Shown in pieces: positions 10,986 to 22,684 of a stretch of DNA of 64,000 bases. Under the pieces are notes generated by a model, which saw only the letters and a program-made list of their open reading frames with translations, was not told the origin of the DNA and did not search any database. The position numbers and the translations under genes are program-made. Each line of letters opens with the position of its first letter. Position 1 is the first letter of the stretch. Source of the stretch: Erinaceus europaeus (lineage: Eukaryota > Chordata > Mammalia > Eulipotyphla > Erinaceidae); assembly GCF_950295315.1 (NCBI RefSeq), contig NC_080165.1, forward strand, positions 4,287,734 to 4,351,733. Reading direction: 5' to 3'.

Positions 10986-11509
10986 AATAGTCCTCTGAGA
11001 AAAGTGGAATCATACATGCACTAGATAAATAAATAAGTAAAGTCCTGGTGATAAATAATGTATTTAGAAAAGGCACTCACCAATGGCAAGGTATAGACTT
11101 GAGCTGAAGAAATGAGGAGGGTAAGATTACAAGCATCACAGGGAGAAGAAGATGTATTTAGACGAGGAAAGTGAACAGATCCAGAGTATGGGTTGGTTTG
11201 ACTCAGAGGAGGAAAAAGCCAAGGCCTGAAGGAGAAAAGTGACAGGCAAGTGCACAGGGAGAAGGTCAGGTTGAGAAGGAAGAAACCTGAGAAAGGTAAT
11301 GATTTTAAAGTCTACGGTGAACCGACCAGATCTGTGCAACGTCTGGACGTTGAATTAGGGAGATGAGAGAAAGGTTTGTCTCCTATGGTTAACTGTGTGT
11401 GGAAAATAATGTGTTTCGAGACATTTGCATTACAGCGAATAATCGATAACAAATGACACCCGGAGAGAGAGAATGCAAATAGGATAAATCATTTTTTTTT
11501 GCAGAATTT
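10986..11509. other. No recognised feature
   Basis: Purine-biased on the + strand (many 'gagaag' words). No coding domain or recognised element. Confidence 0.45.
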
Positions 11510-12160
11510 TATTTATTTTTTTTAATTCTGAGAAACAAGAGAGAGCTAGAGAATCACTCTGGCAAACATGGAGCCACAAAGTAAACGCAGGACCTCATTG
11601 TTGCAAGTAAACGCAGGACCTCATTGTTGCAAGTAAACGCAGGACCTCACTGTTGCAAGTAAACGCAGGACCTCACTGTTGCAAGTAAACGCAGGACCTC
11701 ACTGTTGCAAGTAAACGCAGGACCTCACTGTTGCAAGTAAACGCAGGACCTCACTGTTGCAAGTAAACGCAGGACCTCACTGTTGCAAGTAAACGCAGGA
11801 CCTCACTGTTGCAAGTAAACGCAAGACCTCACTGTTGCAAGTAAACGCAGGACCTCGTTGTTGCAAGTAAACGCAGGACCTCATTGTTGCAAGTAAACGC
11901 AGGACCTCACTGTTGCAAGTAAACGCAGGACCTCACTGTTGCAAGTAAACGCAGGACCTCACTGTTGCAAGTAAACGCAGGACCTCACTGTTGCAAGTAA
12001 ACGCAGGACCTCATTGTTGCAAGTAAACGCAGGACCTCATTGTTGCAAGTAAACGCAGGACCTCATTGTTGCAAGTAAACGCAGGACCTCATTGTTGCAA
12101 GTAAACGCAGGACCTCGTTGTTGCAAGTCTTTTGCTCTGCTGCTACTTTACCTCACTGGT
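11510..12160 (-). mobile_element. Short tRNA-related SINE (type C) disrupted by a minisatellite
   Basis: The left part (11510-11580) reads T-rich tail, 'gagaaacaagagagag', 'atcactctggcaaacatgg'. The right part after the array reads 'gcaagtcttttgctctgctg'. Type C copies read '...ggacctca(t/c)...aagtcc...' at this point, so the 26-bp array appears to have expanded within the SINE. Confidence 0.6.
11581..12126. repeat. 26-bp minisatellite, exactly 21 units
   Basis: The unit starts 'gtaaacgcaggacctca' and ends 'ttgttgcaa'. The 546 bp divide exactly into 21 units with no indel. Variation is confined to a few sites: 'catt', 'cact' or 'cgtt' after 'cct', and one 'gcaag' for 'gcagg' in unit 10. Types by unit are: 1-2 catt; 3-10 cact; 11 cgtt; 12 catt; 13-16 cact; 17-20 catt; 21 cgtt. 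The partial repetition of this pattern (catt, cact, cgtt) suggests block duplication. Confidence 0.98.
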
Positions 12161-12162
12161 CG

Positions 12163-12322
12163 CAGAACGAGCATTACGGAATTACTATTTACTGCAGAAC
12201 GAGCATTACGGAATTACTATTTACTGCAGAACGAGCATTACGGAATTACTATTTACTGCAGAACGAGCATTACGGAATTACTATTTACTGCAGAACGAGC
12301 ATTACGGAATTACTATTTACTC
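12163..12322. repeat. 32-bp minisatellite, 5 units
   Basis: The unit begins 'cagaacgagcattacgga' and continues 'attactatttactg'. Units start at 12163, 12195, 12227, 12259 and 12291. They are identical except for the final base of the last unit. Because 32 is not a multiple of 3, all three + frames read through it, giving three spurious open frames. Confidence 0.98.
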
Positions 12323-15044
12323 GTCACCCCTCATCTGCCTTCTTTCTTTCTCTATTTTCTCAGTTGATGAACTTGTTCTAGTAGGTGGTTTCCATTAGCT
12401 GATTTTGTGACTTTCTTCAAATGTGGTCTAATACCATTTTTTGTGTCATCAGGAACTACTCATGCCATACACCCTCTCATGACCACCAAAGCAAACAGAA
12501 TTCCATCTTTCTGGATTGGGATTTAGTTTATCCATGGATAGAACTCTATGAGACTGTTTCATGTTTCTGTCACTGAAAAGACTCTCCAAAACAACAGATG
12601 TTTGACTTAATGACTTTGGTGAAGGTGATCTTTTCAAGCTACTTTTGAAAAGATGAAACTTGAGTTGCAAATTTGATTTTTCTTTCTAAAATTCACTGTA
12701 GTCTTTTCATGTTGGTAGAAAATATTTTCCCATTATTAAAAAGAAATCAATGGATAAGAAACCTGAACCCTTAAATCATAACTCCAACCTACATTTATCA
12801 AGAGAAAATAAAACTCCAAGAATACCAACCAGAAATTGCAAATCTGGTTTAAAAATACAGTTTTCAATAGCTATCAAATGCAGAGCACGCTCCATGAACT
12901 GCAGACGGCTTCCTGAATAAAATATGAGGACATGGGGCTCTGTGACTATCTATCTCAGTTAGTTAAAAAGGAGAAAAAAAATTCTGAAGAAAATTTCTAA
13001 ATAGGCCATATACTATCTGCAAAGGGATAAACACAGTAACCAGTCATGACAGTGTTTGCTTTTCATGTGGTGGAGCCGTGTGCAAACACAAGGCACAGCA
13101 AATGGCGTCTCCTCATTTGCAAATGAAGATGTAAAAGGTTGTGTCGGTGACAGTACATGCAACAGTTCATATTTGAAGTTTGGCACAGTGAACTGACAGC
13201 CACAGAGGAGCTGCAGTGTCCTGATCCTTTCTTTCTGCCTTCTAGCAAAGATAGTCAGGGAAAGAAAAAAAAAATGGGGACGGGGGGAGTGAATAAATAT
13301 GGGATGAGGAAAAGCAGCAGAAGAATGGCATAACTCCCCTGCAAGAACTCATCTTCAGAGATAATTAACTAGGTGACAATGTACAATGTGCCATTAACAA
13401 CAGCATTCAAATCACTTCTGGACTTAAGTACAGTTTTAAGCCTCTTATCAGATTTTCATTTCTGAATCTATTCAGCTGTCAAGCTTACACCCTGGCTCTT
13501 TATTGAAGCTCACTTGGGAATCCAAAACCTTCTCATTTTCTATACAGATTCATTTCAGAATCAATTAGAGCTGGTGGCAGCCTTGTCCCTGTGTGCAAAG
13601 GGGATTAGCTGGGCACTTGCACAGCTGAAGATACCTCTGAATGTACGTTCAACCTTCCATCCAGAGTGAGCTCTTTCTCCCGGCTTCTGGAGTACTCCTC
13701 AGCGATGGAACGGCTTTAGAGGACAGATGGCAGATAATCACTCCAACAGCCTCCGATTTTGTCAGGAAAGGCAAAGTGATCATCGAGCTCTCTCTTATGG
13801 TAGGGAAGAGACCTCTAGGTATTTGAAGCATGCTCTGCTTTTAAAATAGGAACATCTACAGTAAAACCCCCCCCCCCTTACTCCCATTCAAGGACAATCT
13901 CCTAACAATGTCATTGTTGAGTCCTTGTCACCGACTTTCTCTTGTCAATAATTGGCACACCATCTCAACCTTTCTTGCCTTCTGACTCACCCACTCAGCC
14001 ACTCCCAATTTTGCTGAAACCTTTGTTCTGTCTGTGCTATTTTTCGGCTTTAATATCTGCAATAATCTTTCCCTCAACTAAAAAAATATCTGCAATAATC
14101 TTTCCCTAAACTAAAAAAAAATAATCAATTAAATAGCAAAGATATTTTTCTGCTAAGAAGTATCTTTAATATCTGCAATGAAATATTGTAAGCTTATGCC
14201 TCGATTAAAAAAGCAATTAAATAACAAAACAAAGATAAAGTAACTGCTTTGCAAATAAAGCATTATAGATAGTCTAATACTTTGTCAACTGTATTATCAC
14301 TAAAAAAAGATTGAGCATGAGCCTTTAGTATGTTAATCTTTTCCACGGTTGAACTGAATATGCATAGCTGTTACCACTTTAAAAATCACTTTATTTAATA
14401 AATATATATTAAGAGAATCCATGGATTTAACTTAAATACAAATGAAGCCAAAGGATTCCCACTAAGGCCAAAGACGGCAATACTCTCTGTCCCCTAAAGA
14501 CTAAGAACAACGCTTTTCAGTTATGTTGATGTTTCTTCCAATATTTCCTGCCTATTTCAAAAACTGGTATGCTATCATTACTCTTTCATAACCTTTCAAG
14601 ATTGGGTATTATTTATTGACTGCACTCTGAGAAGGGAATTTTGAACTCAGACTGTTTAAGCTCATTGACTCGGTGTTGCTATTTTGAAAACAACAACAAC
14701 AACAAACAAACAAAAATGTGAACATAATTTCCCAGAAACACTGGAGACAATTCACTATGCATGAGTGATGCCCATAAATATATGGCATGGTGGTGACACT
14801 GTAAATTGTCCCAACCTCACCTACAGTCCCCCCTCTCCCTGTCTTTATTCATCCACTGAATTACTGATCTGGTTTAGTCTAATTTGTCACTGGTTACTAA
14901 ACACAGCATTAATTTATTATATCAGATAGAAATGTTACCTGTTAAACTATAGAGGATTTTTTTATCATTTTTTAAAGATTTGTTTACTCATTATAAAAAA
15001 ATAAAGGAAGAATGAAAGGGGAGAAAGAAAGAAAAAAACTCCTG
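12323..15044. other. Repeat-poor 2.7-kb island
   Basis: No SINE, L1 or LTR recognised apart from a small tandem duplication at 14053-14120 and a short C run near 13866, although the rest of the window carries an element roughly every 0.5-1 kb. A 74-codon minus-strand frame at 12449-12670 has protein-like composition but no identified family. Candidate unique or conserved non-coding sequence. Confidence 0.55.
14053..14120. repeat. 33-bp tandem duplication
   Basis: 'atatctgcaataatctttcc' plus an A-rich tail occurs twice with period 33 (starts 14053 and 14086). A shorter related word ('aatatctgcaatgaaa') follows near 14170. Confidence 0.85.
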
Positions 15045-15047
15045 CTT

Positions 15048-18000
15048 AGTTTTCTTTTTTTTTTAATTTATAAAAAAGAAACATTGACAAAACCATAGGA
15101 AAAGAGGGGTAAAACACCACACAGTTCCCACCATCAGAACTCCACTCCTCATCCCCTCCCCTGACAGCTTTCCTATTCTTTATCCCTCTGGGAGCATGGA
15201 CCCAGGGTCACTGTGGGAGGCAGAAGGTGGAAGGTCTGGCTTCTGTAATTGCTTCCCCGCTGAACATGGGTGTTGTCAGGTGGATCCATACTCCCAGCCT
15301 GTCTCTCTCTTTTCTTAGTGGGGTGGGGGTCTGGGGAAGTGGGGCTCCAGGACACATTGGTGGGGCTGTTTGTCCAGAGAAGTCTGGTTGGCATTATGCT
15401 AGCATCTGAAACCTGGTGGCAGAAAAGAGACTTAGCATACAAAGCCAAATAAGTTGTTGACTAGTCATGAACCTAAAGGCTGGAATAGTGCAGATGAAGA
15501 AATTGCTAGATTGCTAGTAGGCCTATTTTAATTCTATTCCAAAGGGCCAGTGACTGTACTAGTTTTTTCTTATTTTTTTATTTGTTTTTTGTCCCCTGAG
15601 CCTGACATCTGATATGCAGGAGGACCGAAGTTATTGTCTGGGGAGATGGCATCATGGATAGGAAAAAGACCAGAAAGCTGGACCAGGGAAGAGAGTAGCT
15701 CCCAAATATGGGAAAGTTGTATCAATATTGTGACTGTAAACCCCATTGATTTGATCTGACCTGGGGCCCATATTCAGCTTAAGAGCCTATGTGACCTCTG
15801 CATCCCTCTAGATCTGAGCTCACATTATATGGTCATGAATAGGAAGGTTCCAAGCTACCTTGATTTCAGGACCCATCTTCCTCAAGCGGAGCATAGAGTA
15901 TGTTGTACAACCTCCCTTCGGAGGATGGAACATTCTCTACCACTGTTGATCCAAGTTGAGGGCAAGGTCCTATGGGTGCCCACAATAGGGTCTATTCTGT
16001 TGTACCTGATAGAGATGACTGGTAGTTTTAGGGAGAGGGATTTATTTGAGGTCTAGGCCCATCATGTCTGTTTGGGAACCTCAGGACTCCCCCAGTAGGG
16101 CCCCAGCTGATGGCATGGCCTGATAGTGACTAAAGAGTCATCATTAAAGTATGTCAGTCTCTTGCCCTAATCCAGGTTTTATAGTCCTTGCTTTGATAAG
16201 GTTAGCTTTGGAGTGAGTGAGAGAACTGTAATAGGAAGTAGGTGAGGAGGGTATCTAAGTCTAAGTAGACACTATTTCATTATGAACTTGATACTGGCTC
16301 ACCACAGACTATTCTGTACTTTTGCTTTCCAGTATATATATTTTCCCTAATTTATGGTTACATGTGAACATACGTTCTATCTCATGGGACCTAGTCTATA
16401 TCTAGGTTTTGGGACTTTGTTAGGAAGTGAACCTCCTGAAATGGAACTAGGGAATCCTGTGAAAGAAAGGTTTCACCCTAGTAATGAGGCTAAAGGTTTG
16501 ACATTCCATGCATGACAACTCTGGACACAGTCTGAAATTAAGTCTAAGCTTTTAAGAGAGTCAACATATCAAAGACTCAGCCTATGGTCTGTGCATTACG
16601 AAGTTTGAGGCATTCAATCAATTTTTCCCCACTCATATTAATTAAATAGTGATTTATATGAGTACAAATTAATAGAAGTGTACATAAACAACATCCCCTG
16701 CCCCCCACACTGTGAAGACGAACTTCTGCCCTCGCCCTCAACTCAGAGATTTTTACTTTGATGTCCTACTCCAAATTTAGTCAAACCCTGCTTTATGAGT
16801 TTCCCTTTCTGTTCTTCTTTCTCAACCTCTGTTGATGAGTGGGATCATCCCATGAGTGTCTTTGTCTCTCTGAATTAGCTCACTTAACATAATTCCTTCT
16901 AGCTCCATCCAAGATGGGTCAGAGAAGGTGGGTTCATTGTTCTTCATAGCTGCATGATATTTCATTGTGTATATGTACCACAGCTTTCTCAGCCATTCAT
17001 CTGTTGTTGGGTACCTGAGTTACTACAGGTTTTAGCTATTACAAATCGTGCTGCTATGAATATAGGTGTAAACATAGCTTTTGGTTGGGTGTTATGGAGT
17101 CCTTGGGGTATATCCCTAGGAAAGGAATTACTGGGTCATATGGGAGGTCCCTGTCTAGCCTTCTGAGAGTTCTCCAGACTGCTCTCCACAGAGGCTGGAC
17201 CAATTTACATTCCCACCAGCAGTGCATAATGGTTCCTTTGTCCCTACAGCCTCTCCAGCATTTGTTGTTGCTGCCTTTTTGATGTCATGCAGTTCTCACA
17301 GGGGTGAGGTGGTATCTCAATGTTGTCTTTATTTGTATTTCTCAGACAATCAATGACCTGGAGCAATTTTTCCTGCATTTGTTAGCTTTTGGATCTCTTC
17401 TGTAGTGAATGTCCTATTTGAGCATTTGAGCTCTTTGTATATTTTGGTGATTAGTCTCTTGTCTGATATATGGAATGTGAAGATCTTCTCCCATTCTGTG
17501 AGGGTTCTCTTTGTTTGTGTGATGGTTTCTTTGGCTGTGCAGAAGCTTTTCAATTTGATGTAGTCCCATTGATTTGTTTCTGCTTTAGTCTTTCTTGCAA
17601 CTGGATTTGTATCATCAAAAATGTCCTTGAGGTTTAGGTGGGAAAGTGTTCCACCAATGTTTTCCTTTAAGTATTTGATATTATCTGGTCTATCATCCAG
17701 GTCTTTGATCCATTTGGAGTTGCCTTTTGTTTCTGGTCAGATAATGTGGTTCAGTTTCATTTGTCTGCATGTTTCAACCCAGTTTATCCCAGCACCATTT
17801 CTTGAAGAGAGCCTCTTTCCTCCATTTAAAACTTTGCCCCCCCCATCATAGATTAGATGTCGATAGGTGTGGGGGTATAGTTCTGGGTTTTCAATTCTGT
17901 TCCATTGGTCTGTGTGTCTATTTTTGTTCCAATACCAGGCTGTTCTGATGATGATGGATTTATAACATAGTTTGAGATCTAGGAGTGTGATGCCTCCATT

Positions 18001-20640
18001 TCTGTTTCTTTTTCTCAAGATAATTTTGGCAATTCTAGGTGTTTTCTGGTTCCAGGTAAATGACTGTAGTTTTTGTTCTATTCTCTTAAAGAAGCTTGGT
18101 GGAAATTTGATGTTCATTGTATTAAATTTGTATATGGCTCTGGGGAGAATATTCATTTCATGATGTTAATTTCTTCCAGTCCATGAGCATGGGATGTCTT
18201 TCCATATCTTTATATCATTTTCAGTTTCCTTGAATAGTTACTCATAATTTTCAGTATGCAAATCTTTCACTGCTCTGGTCAGCTTTATTCCTAGGTATTT
18301 TACTGATTTTGCTGCAACAGTGAATGGGAGTGATTTCTGGATGTCTTCCTCTTCAGATTTAGTGTTTTCATAAAGAAATGCCACTGAATTTTTACATTGA
18401 TTTTATAGCCTGACACCTTGCTATATTGCCAAATAACTTTCAGTAGTTTTCTGCTGAATTCTTTAGGTTTTTCTATGTTTACTATCATATCTTCTGCAAA
18501 TAGTGAGAGCTTGACGTCTTCCCTTCCAATCTGTATTCCTTTGATTTCTTTCTCTTGCATGATTGCTATGGCAAGAAGTTCCAATGCTATGTTGAAGAGT
18601 AGTGGTGATAATGGATATAACTGTCTAATCACTGATCTGAGGGGGAATGCTTTCAGCTTCTGTCCATTGAGTATGATGTTTGCTGTAGGTTTGCTATATA
18701 TGGACTCCATTATATTGAGGAATTTTCCATCTATTACCATATTTTTTAGTGTTTAGAGCATGAATGGGTATTGAATTTTGTCAAAGACTTTCTTTACATC
18801 TATTGAGATAATGTGGTTTTTGGTTTTGCTTTTATTGATGTGGTAAATGACATTGATTGACTTATGTATGTTAAACCAGCCTTGCATTCCTGGGATAAAT
18901 CCCACTTGGTTGTGATGAACAATCTTTTTGATATACTGCTGTATCTGGTTGGCCACGATCTTGTTTAATATTTTGGCATCTATGTTCATCAGAGATATTG
19001 GTCTGTAATTTTCCTTTTTTGGTGTGTCCCTATCTGCTTTTGGTATCAGGGTGATATTGGCTTCATAGAAGGTGGAAAGGAGTGTTCCTGTTTCTTTGAT
19101 CTTGTGGAAAAGCTTTAGAAGTATGGGTATTAACTGTTTCCTGAAGGTTTTGTAGAATTCATTTGTAGAGCCTTCTGGTCCAGGACTTTTGTTTTGGGGA
19201 GATTCTTAATAAGGGTTTCAATTTCTTTGTCCCTGATTGCTGCATTTAGTTTTTGTAGTTCTTCTTGGTTCAGTTTTGGAAGGGGCATATATTTCTAGAA
19301 ACTCTTCCATTTTTTCCAGATTCTCTAGCTTGGTGGCATATAGTTCTTCATAGAAGTTTCACATGCTTTTATTGATTTCTGTAGTGTCAGTTGTGATATC
19401 TCCTCTATCGTTTATAATTCTATTTATTTGAATCTTCTACTTTTTTTTTTTAGTGACCAGCTAGTGGTTTGTCAATCTTTTTAAATTTTTCAAAGAACCA
19501 ACATTGTCTCCATTGATCTTTTATATGGTTCTCTTATTTTGATGTTGCTTATTTCTGCTGTAAATTTAGAGATTTCCATCCTTCTGGTTGCTTAAGGGTA
19601 CCTTTGTTATTCTTCCTCTAAGTCCTCAAGGTGTGCAGTTTGGTCATTTACTTGATATTTTTCTTGTTCTCTAGTGTGTGACTGTGAGTTTCCCTTTCAG
19701 TACTGTTTTAGTTGTGTTTCAAATATTTTATAGCTTGTGTCTTCATTTTCATATGTTTCCAGGAACATCTGACTTTCTTGCTTGAGTGCTTCTTTGACCC
19801 AATGCTTATTAAGCAGCATATTGTTGAATTTCCAAATTTCGTGACCTTTAGTCATTTTCTGTTTGTTGTTGAATGTTAGCTTTACTCCACTGTGGTCTGA
19901 ATAGATACTTGAGATGATTTCAATAATCTTGAATTTGTTTATACTATCTCTGTGGCCTAACTTGTGGTCTATCCTTGAGTATGTGCTGTGTGGATTTGAA
20001 AAGAATGTGTATTCCAGTTTTTTGGGGTGAAGGACTCTGAAAATGTCCAGGAGGTCCAGTCTGTCCATCTCTTCATTTAATTCTCTTGTTTCTTTGCTGA
20101 TTCTCTGCTTCGTTTATCTGTTAAGTGTGAGAGTGGGGTGTTGAAGTCTCCCACTATTATTATATTACTATTGATGTATTTTTGTAGTTCTTTCAGTAGA
20201 TTTTTGATATATTTAGATGGGCCCTCATTGTGTGCATAGATGTTAATAATTGTTAAGTCTTCTTGGATGATTGATCCTCTAATTATTATGTAATAGCTTT
20301 GCCTATCTTTTATTATGTTATTTAATTTAAAGTCTATGGTGTCAGAGATGAGAATGGCTGTTTCTCCTTTTTTTTTTTTTTTTTTTTTGTGCTCCATTAG
20401 CCCATAGGACAGTTTTCCATCCTTTCACTTTAAGTTTGTGTTTGTCTTGTTGGGTCAGGTGGGATTCTTGCAAGCAGCATATGGTTGGGTTTTGTTTTCT
20501 GATCCATCCTCCCACTCTGTGCCTTTTAATGGGTGATTTTAAGCCTTTGACATGTATTGATACTATGGATTTAAGGTATTTCAGTGCCATTATTCGCCAT
20601 TATTCAACAACATTTTATTTGCTCTGATATATGGCAAGTG
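15048..20640 (-). mobile_element. L1 element, 5'-truncated, with ORF2 and long 3'UTR
   Basis: Minus-strand LINE-1 of about 5.6 kb. On the + strand it begins with the reversed poly-A (T run near 15050-15063), then about 1.7 kb of 3'UTR, then decayed ORF2 from about 16900 to 20590. ORF1 and the 5'UTR are not seen, so it is truncated near the ORF2 start. The UTR block is the source family for the many 3' ends elsewhere in the window. Confidence 0.92.
16900..20590 (-). pseudogene. L1 ORF2 (endonuclease-reverse transcriptase), dead
   Basis: ORF2p is the L1 replicase: it nicks target DNA with an APE-like endonuclease and primes reverse transcription there. Recognisable parts in order are the endonuclease N-terminus (20590-20400, 'CCLQESHLT'), the endonuclease GDFN motif (about 20130-20155), SDHS (about 19889-19900), RT block '[16 protein letters not shown]' (near 18890), the RT active-site region (18489-18500), 'AWYWNKNRHTDQWNR' (near 17910), and 'KSFCTAKET' (near 17540). 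The catalytic box reads FAED where mammalian L1s have FADD, which would remove a metal-binding aspartate. Many stops and frameshifts split the frame into at least eight pieces. A functional protein is excluded. Confidence 0.92.
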
Positions 20641-20790
20641 TTTTGGTGATGTTCTTGATACAACACAAATCACCTCCCAAAGTTTTTGATGTCATTTGTC
20701 CTTTCTCTTCCCTGGATCCTTCTTCCCTTCCATCCCCAGGAAACTGTGCCAATCAACTTCCTGTTGCTACATACACTAGTTTGTACTTTG

Positions 20791-21093
20791 TTTTGTTTTA
20801 ATATTTACTTATTTATTTACTTATTTACTCCCTTTTGTTGCCCTTATTTTTTATTGTAGTTATTACTGTTGTTGATATTGATTTCATTATTGTTGTATAG
20901 GACAGAGAGAAATGGAGAGAGGAAGGGAAGACAGAGAGGGAGAGAGAAAGATAGACACCTCTAGACCCACTTCACCACTTGTGAAGTGACTCCCCTGCAG
21001 GTGGGGATCTGGGTGCTCGAACCAGGATCCTTACAGCAGTCCTTGAGCTTTGTGCCATGTGCGCTTAACCCACTGAGTTACTGCCTGACTCCC
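20791..21093 (-). mobile_element. ERI-like tRNA SINE, type A, with perfect 15-bp target duplication
   Basis: Complete reversed type A module order. It is flanked by 'ctagtttgtactttg' at 20776-20790 and 21094-21108 without mismatch, which marks a fairly recent insertion just beyond the L1 5' end. Confidence 0.95.
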
Positions 21094-21108
21094 CTAGTTT
21101 GTACTTTG

Positions 21109-21300
21109 CGCAACTACAATTGGATTTAGAATTATCTCACTAAGGACAATAATTTCTAGTATTATCCTTTTCAGAGCATGAATCAATATTCAATTCCATT
21201 TTGGCTATATATGAATTTTATTGCATGACTATGTCCTAAGTAGATTATTCTTTTCATTTGCTTAGCAATCAGTTACTTGCTGGTTTCATTTATTATACAT
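21109..21300. other. Unassigned, possibly L1-related
   Basis: 'attatctcactaaggacaat' and the words around it resemble reversed L1 3' sequence, but too weakly to assign. Confidence 0.35.
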
Positions 21301-22680
21301 CATTTATTAGTTGACAATAGTAAAAACAATGAAACAATCCAAATACACAAAGATAGATGATAAAATGTTTGATCTAATGGAATAAATGGATAAGCAGTTA
21401 TGGGACTCTTTGAAGGGAGCCTAAGTCAACCTTCTCTGCCACTCAAGGAAGACAGGCCCTGAAATGAAATCAATATAGAATATCCCCAGCTATGACCATG
21501 GACAGTCAGCTCATACTGACAATGACTCAGAAGTTACATAGGCTCATGTGCTAAACATGAATAGACAAGGGCCCAGATCAATGGGCTTAACAGTTAAAAG
21601 TATAAACATTGCATGTTTATACTCTTCTCATATTTGGAAACTAATCTTTGCCCTAATTCAGTTTTCTAGTCCTACTCCCAGCTCTGACACCATCTTCCCA
21701 GACAATACTTTTGGTCCACCTGCATGTTAGCTGTCAGGCTCAGGCAAAAATTACTGAAGTCATTGGCCCTTGGGAACAGACCTAAAGACCCACAGTTTCA
21801 TTTTATCTATTCCCACTTTTGGGTGCCTGTTTGTTGACAATTTGCTCTGTATAATATTGTCTTTCAGCCACCCAGTTGCAGATGCTACCATGACATTAAC
21901 TTGACCTCCTTGGGCAGACAACTTCACCAATGTGTCCTGGAAGCTCACCTCCCCAGAGGAAAATATAGAAACAGGCTGGGGGTGTGGATCCACCTGCCAA
22001 CACTCATGTCCAGTCAAACAGCAATTACAGAAGCCAGACCTCCCACTTTCTGCACCCCATAGAGATCTTTGGTCCAAACACCCAGGGAAACAAAGAATAG
22101 GGAAGCTTACAATGGAGAGATGGCATATGGAATGCTAGTGGTGGGAACCTTGTGGAATTGTACCCGTTATCATACAATTTTGTTAATCATAGTTAAATCA
22201 CTAATAAAATTTTTAAAGAGTTATGGGATACAATGGAATACTGCTGTACAATTAAAAATAGAGGAGATTGAATCCTGTGGGACAAATGATCCAAGCTGGA
22301 GATAACTATGCTGAGTGCAGTAAGCACAGAATAAAAAAGAATACCCCTGCAAACAAAGTAGAGTGTACCGTTTGGGATAAAATAGAACCAGAGGCAACTT
22401 TGCTGAGTGAAGTAAGGAAGGAGGTAAAGGGTACTATGGTATGGTGTCATTGACATAGAGAATACAGATGATTAAACTGAATGTACTTAAGGAATTAAAA
22501 GACTCTGAGGTGGGTTGGGGGGAGAGTACAGGTCCTGGAAAAGGATGACAGAGGACCTAGTGGGGGTTGTATTGTTATGTGGAAAACTGAGATATGTGAT
22601 GCATGTACAAACTAGTGTATTCACTGTCTGTCGACTGTCGAAAATTAATCCCCAATAATAAATAAATAAATAAATAAATA
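21300..22680 (+). mobile_element. Old L1 3' end, split by a younger L1 insertion
   Basis: The left part (21300-21404) and right part (22219-22680) are consecutive pieces of L1 ORF2 3' sequence ('aacaatccaaatacacaaag' ... 'tacaatggaatactgct'). The right part ends in the short UTR block 'acaggtcctggaaaaggat' and an AATAAA-rich tail. They are interrupted by 21405-22218 with a 10-bp duplication. Confidence 0.75.
21405..22218 (+). mobile_element. L1 3' end, long 3'UTR type, inserted in an older L1
   Basis: UTR landmarks in + order ('ggctcatgtgctaaacatga', 'ctgacaccatcttccca', 'cagccacccagttgca', 'gcaattacagaagcc'), ending in an A/T tail. Flanked by 'agttatggga' at 21395-21404 and 22219-22228. Confidence 0.85.
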
Positions 22681-22684
22681 AATA
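22655..22684. repeat. (AAAT)n
   Basis: Expanded tail of the L1 3' end. Confidence 0.9.

Noticed and set aside
11581..12322. CRISPR-like array
   Set aside because: Units are contiguous with no unique spacers and the context is vertebrate DNA; these are minisatellites.
12092..12398. Three overlapping ~90-codon frames with repeated 'ERALRNYYLL'-like peptides
   Set aside because: The 32-bp unit is not a multiple of 3, so each frame cycles through the same three peptides. This is a repeat artefact and not a repeat protein.
18418..18756. 112-codon + frame
   Set aside because: Antisense of L1 ORF2.
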